This document shows positions 63,888 to 64,000 of a stretch of 64,000 nt of DNA, piece by piece (position 1 is the first letter of the stretch; the number at the start of each line of letters is the position of its first letter). Source of the stretch: an uncultured Woeseia sp. (lineage in GTDB: Bacteria > Pseudomonadota > Gammaproteobacteria > Steroidobacterales > Woeseiaceae); NCBI GenBank assembly GCA_913031125.1, contig CAJWFK010000015.1, forward strand, positions 1-64,000. The letters run 5' to 3'. The notes below the pieces were generated by a model. That model was not told the origin of the DNA. It saw only the letters and a program-made list of their open reading frames with translations, and ran no database searches. The position numbers were made by a program, and so were the translations under genes.

Positions 63888-64000
63888 CTTTTCAAAATGA
63901 CATGCCGTAGATGTTGTGGATTAGTTGTTTGTAGTTATTACCAACCCTCATGATGATTTATTTAGTTAAGCTTAGAGTGAAGACATAAGTGTTTCATTGG

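Overview
The window reads as a piece of a free-living gammaproteobacterial chromosome of moderate GC. The evidence is gene content and order: asd-fimV-truA-accD-folC-SPOR-cvpA-purF, glyA-nrdR-ribD-ribE-ribBA-ribH-nusB-thiL-pgpA, tadA next to mltF, parE-parC, and efp near epmA and psd. The nearest layouts I know are in Pseudomonadales and related marine groups; the species cannot be named from sequence reading alone. No tRNA, rRNA, CRISPR array, prophage or insertion sequence was recognised.

Layout. (1) 1-3136: the 3' end of a TonB-dependent receptor with His/Asp-rich repeats (probably zinc uptake), tadA, and mltF facing tadA with overlapping 3' ends. (2) 3137-18900: an accessory block separating mltF from purL, which are close neighbours in many relatives. 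It holds a GST-like protein, small membrane proteins, a linalool dehydratase/isomerase-like secreted protein coupled to a DsbA-like lipoprotein, a lipoprotein metallopeptidase, an atypical crotonase, a flavodoxin-like protein, a sugar-type ABC importer, DUF423, an exported aldo/keto reductase, acetyl-CoA synthetase and DUF1820. (3) 18909-28153: purL, an overlapping lipoprotein esterase, DUF4145, ettA and a histone-deacetylase-fold amidohydrolase. (4) 28262-36623: a long unit from glyA through the riboflavin genes, nusB, thiL and pgpA, ending in a Ser/Thr kinase fused to a cyclic-nucleotide-binding domain. (5) 36749-41902: feoAB behind a good Fur-box candidate, xseB on the opposite strand, and katG with nested dyads upstream and a terminator downstream. 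(6) 42015-48335: parE-parC, then a FimX-like degenerate GGDEF/EAL protein on the minus strand. (7) 48612-52102: efp, facing a minus-strand unit SCO1-PCuAC-psd-epmA. (8) 52160-63887: prmB-aroC, asd, fimV, truA-accD-folC, a SPOR protein, cvpA and purF.

How the genes work together. Riboflavin synthesis is nearly complete, but the GTP cyclohydrolase II half of RibBA lacks the zinc cysteines, so that step is probably encoded elsewhere. EpmA modifies the EF-P encoded next to it. SCO1 and PCuAC form a copper-delivery pair for cytochrome oxidase. FimV and the FimX-like protein both point to type IV pilus control.

The most promising undescribed element is the translationally coupled pair at 5524-7880. 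It is a secreted LDI-like protein with exactly two cysteines, spaced as I recall the LDI active-site pair, followed with a 4-base overlap by a thiol-disulfide lipoprotein that could set the redox state of those cysteines.
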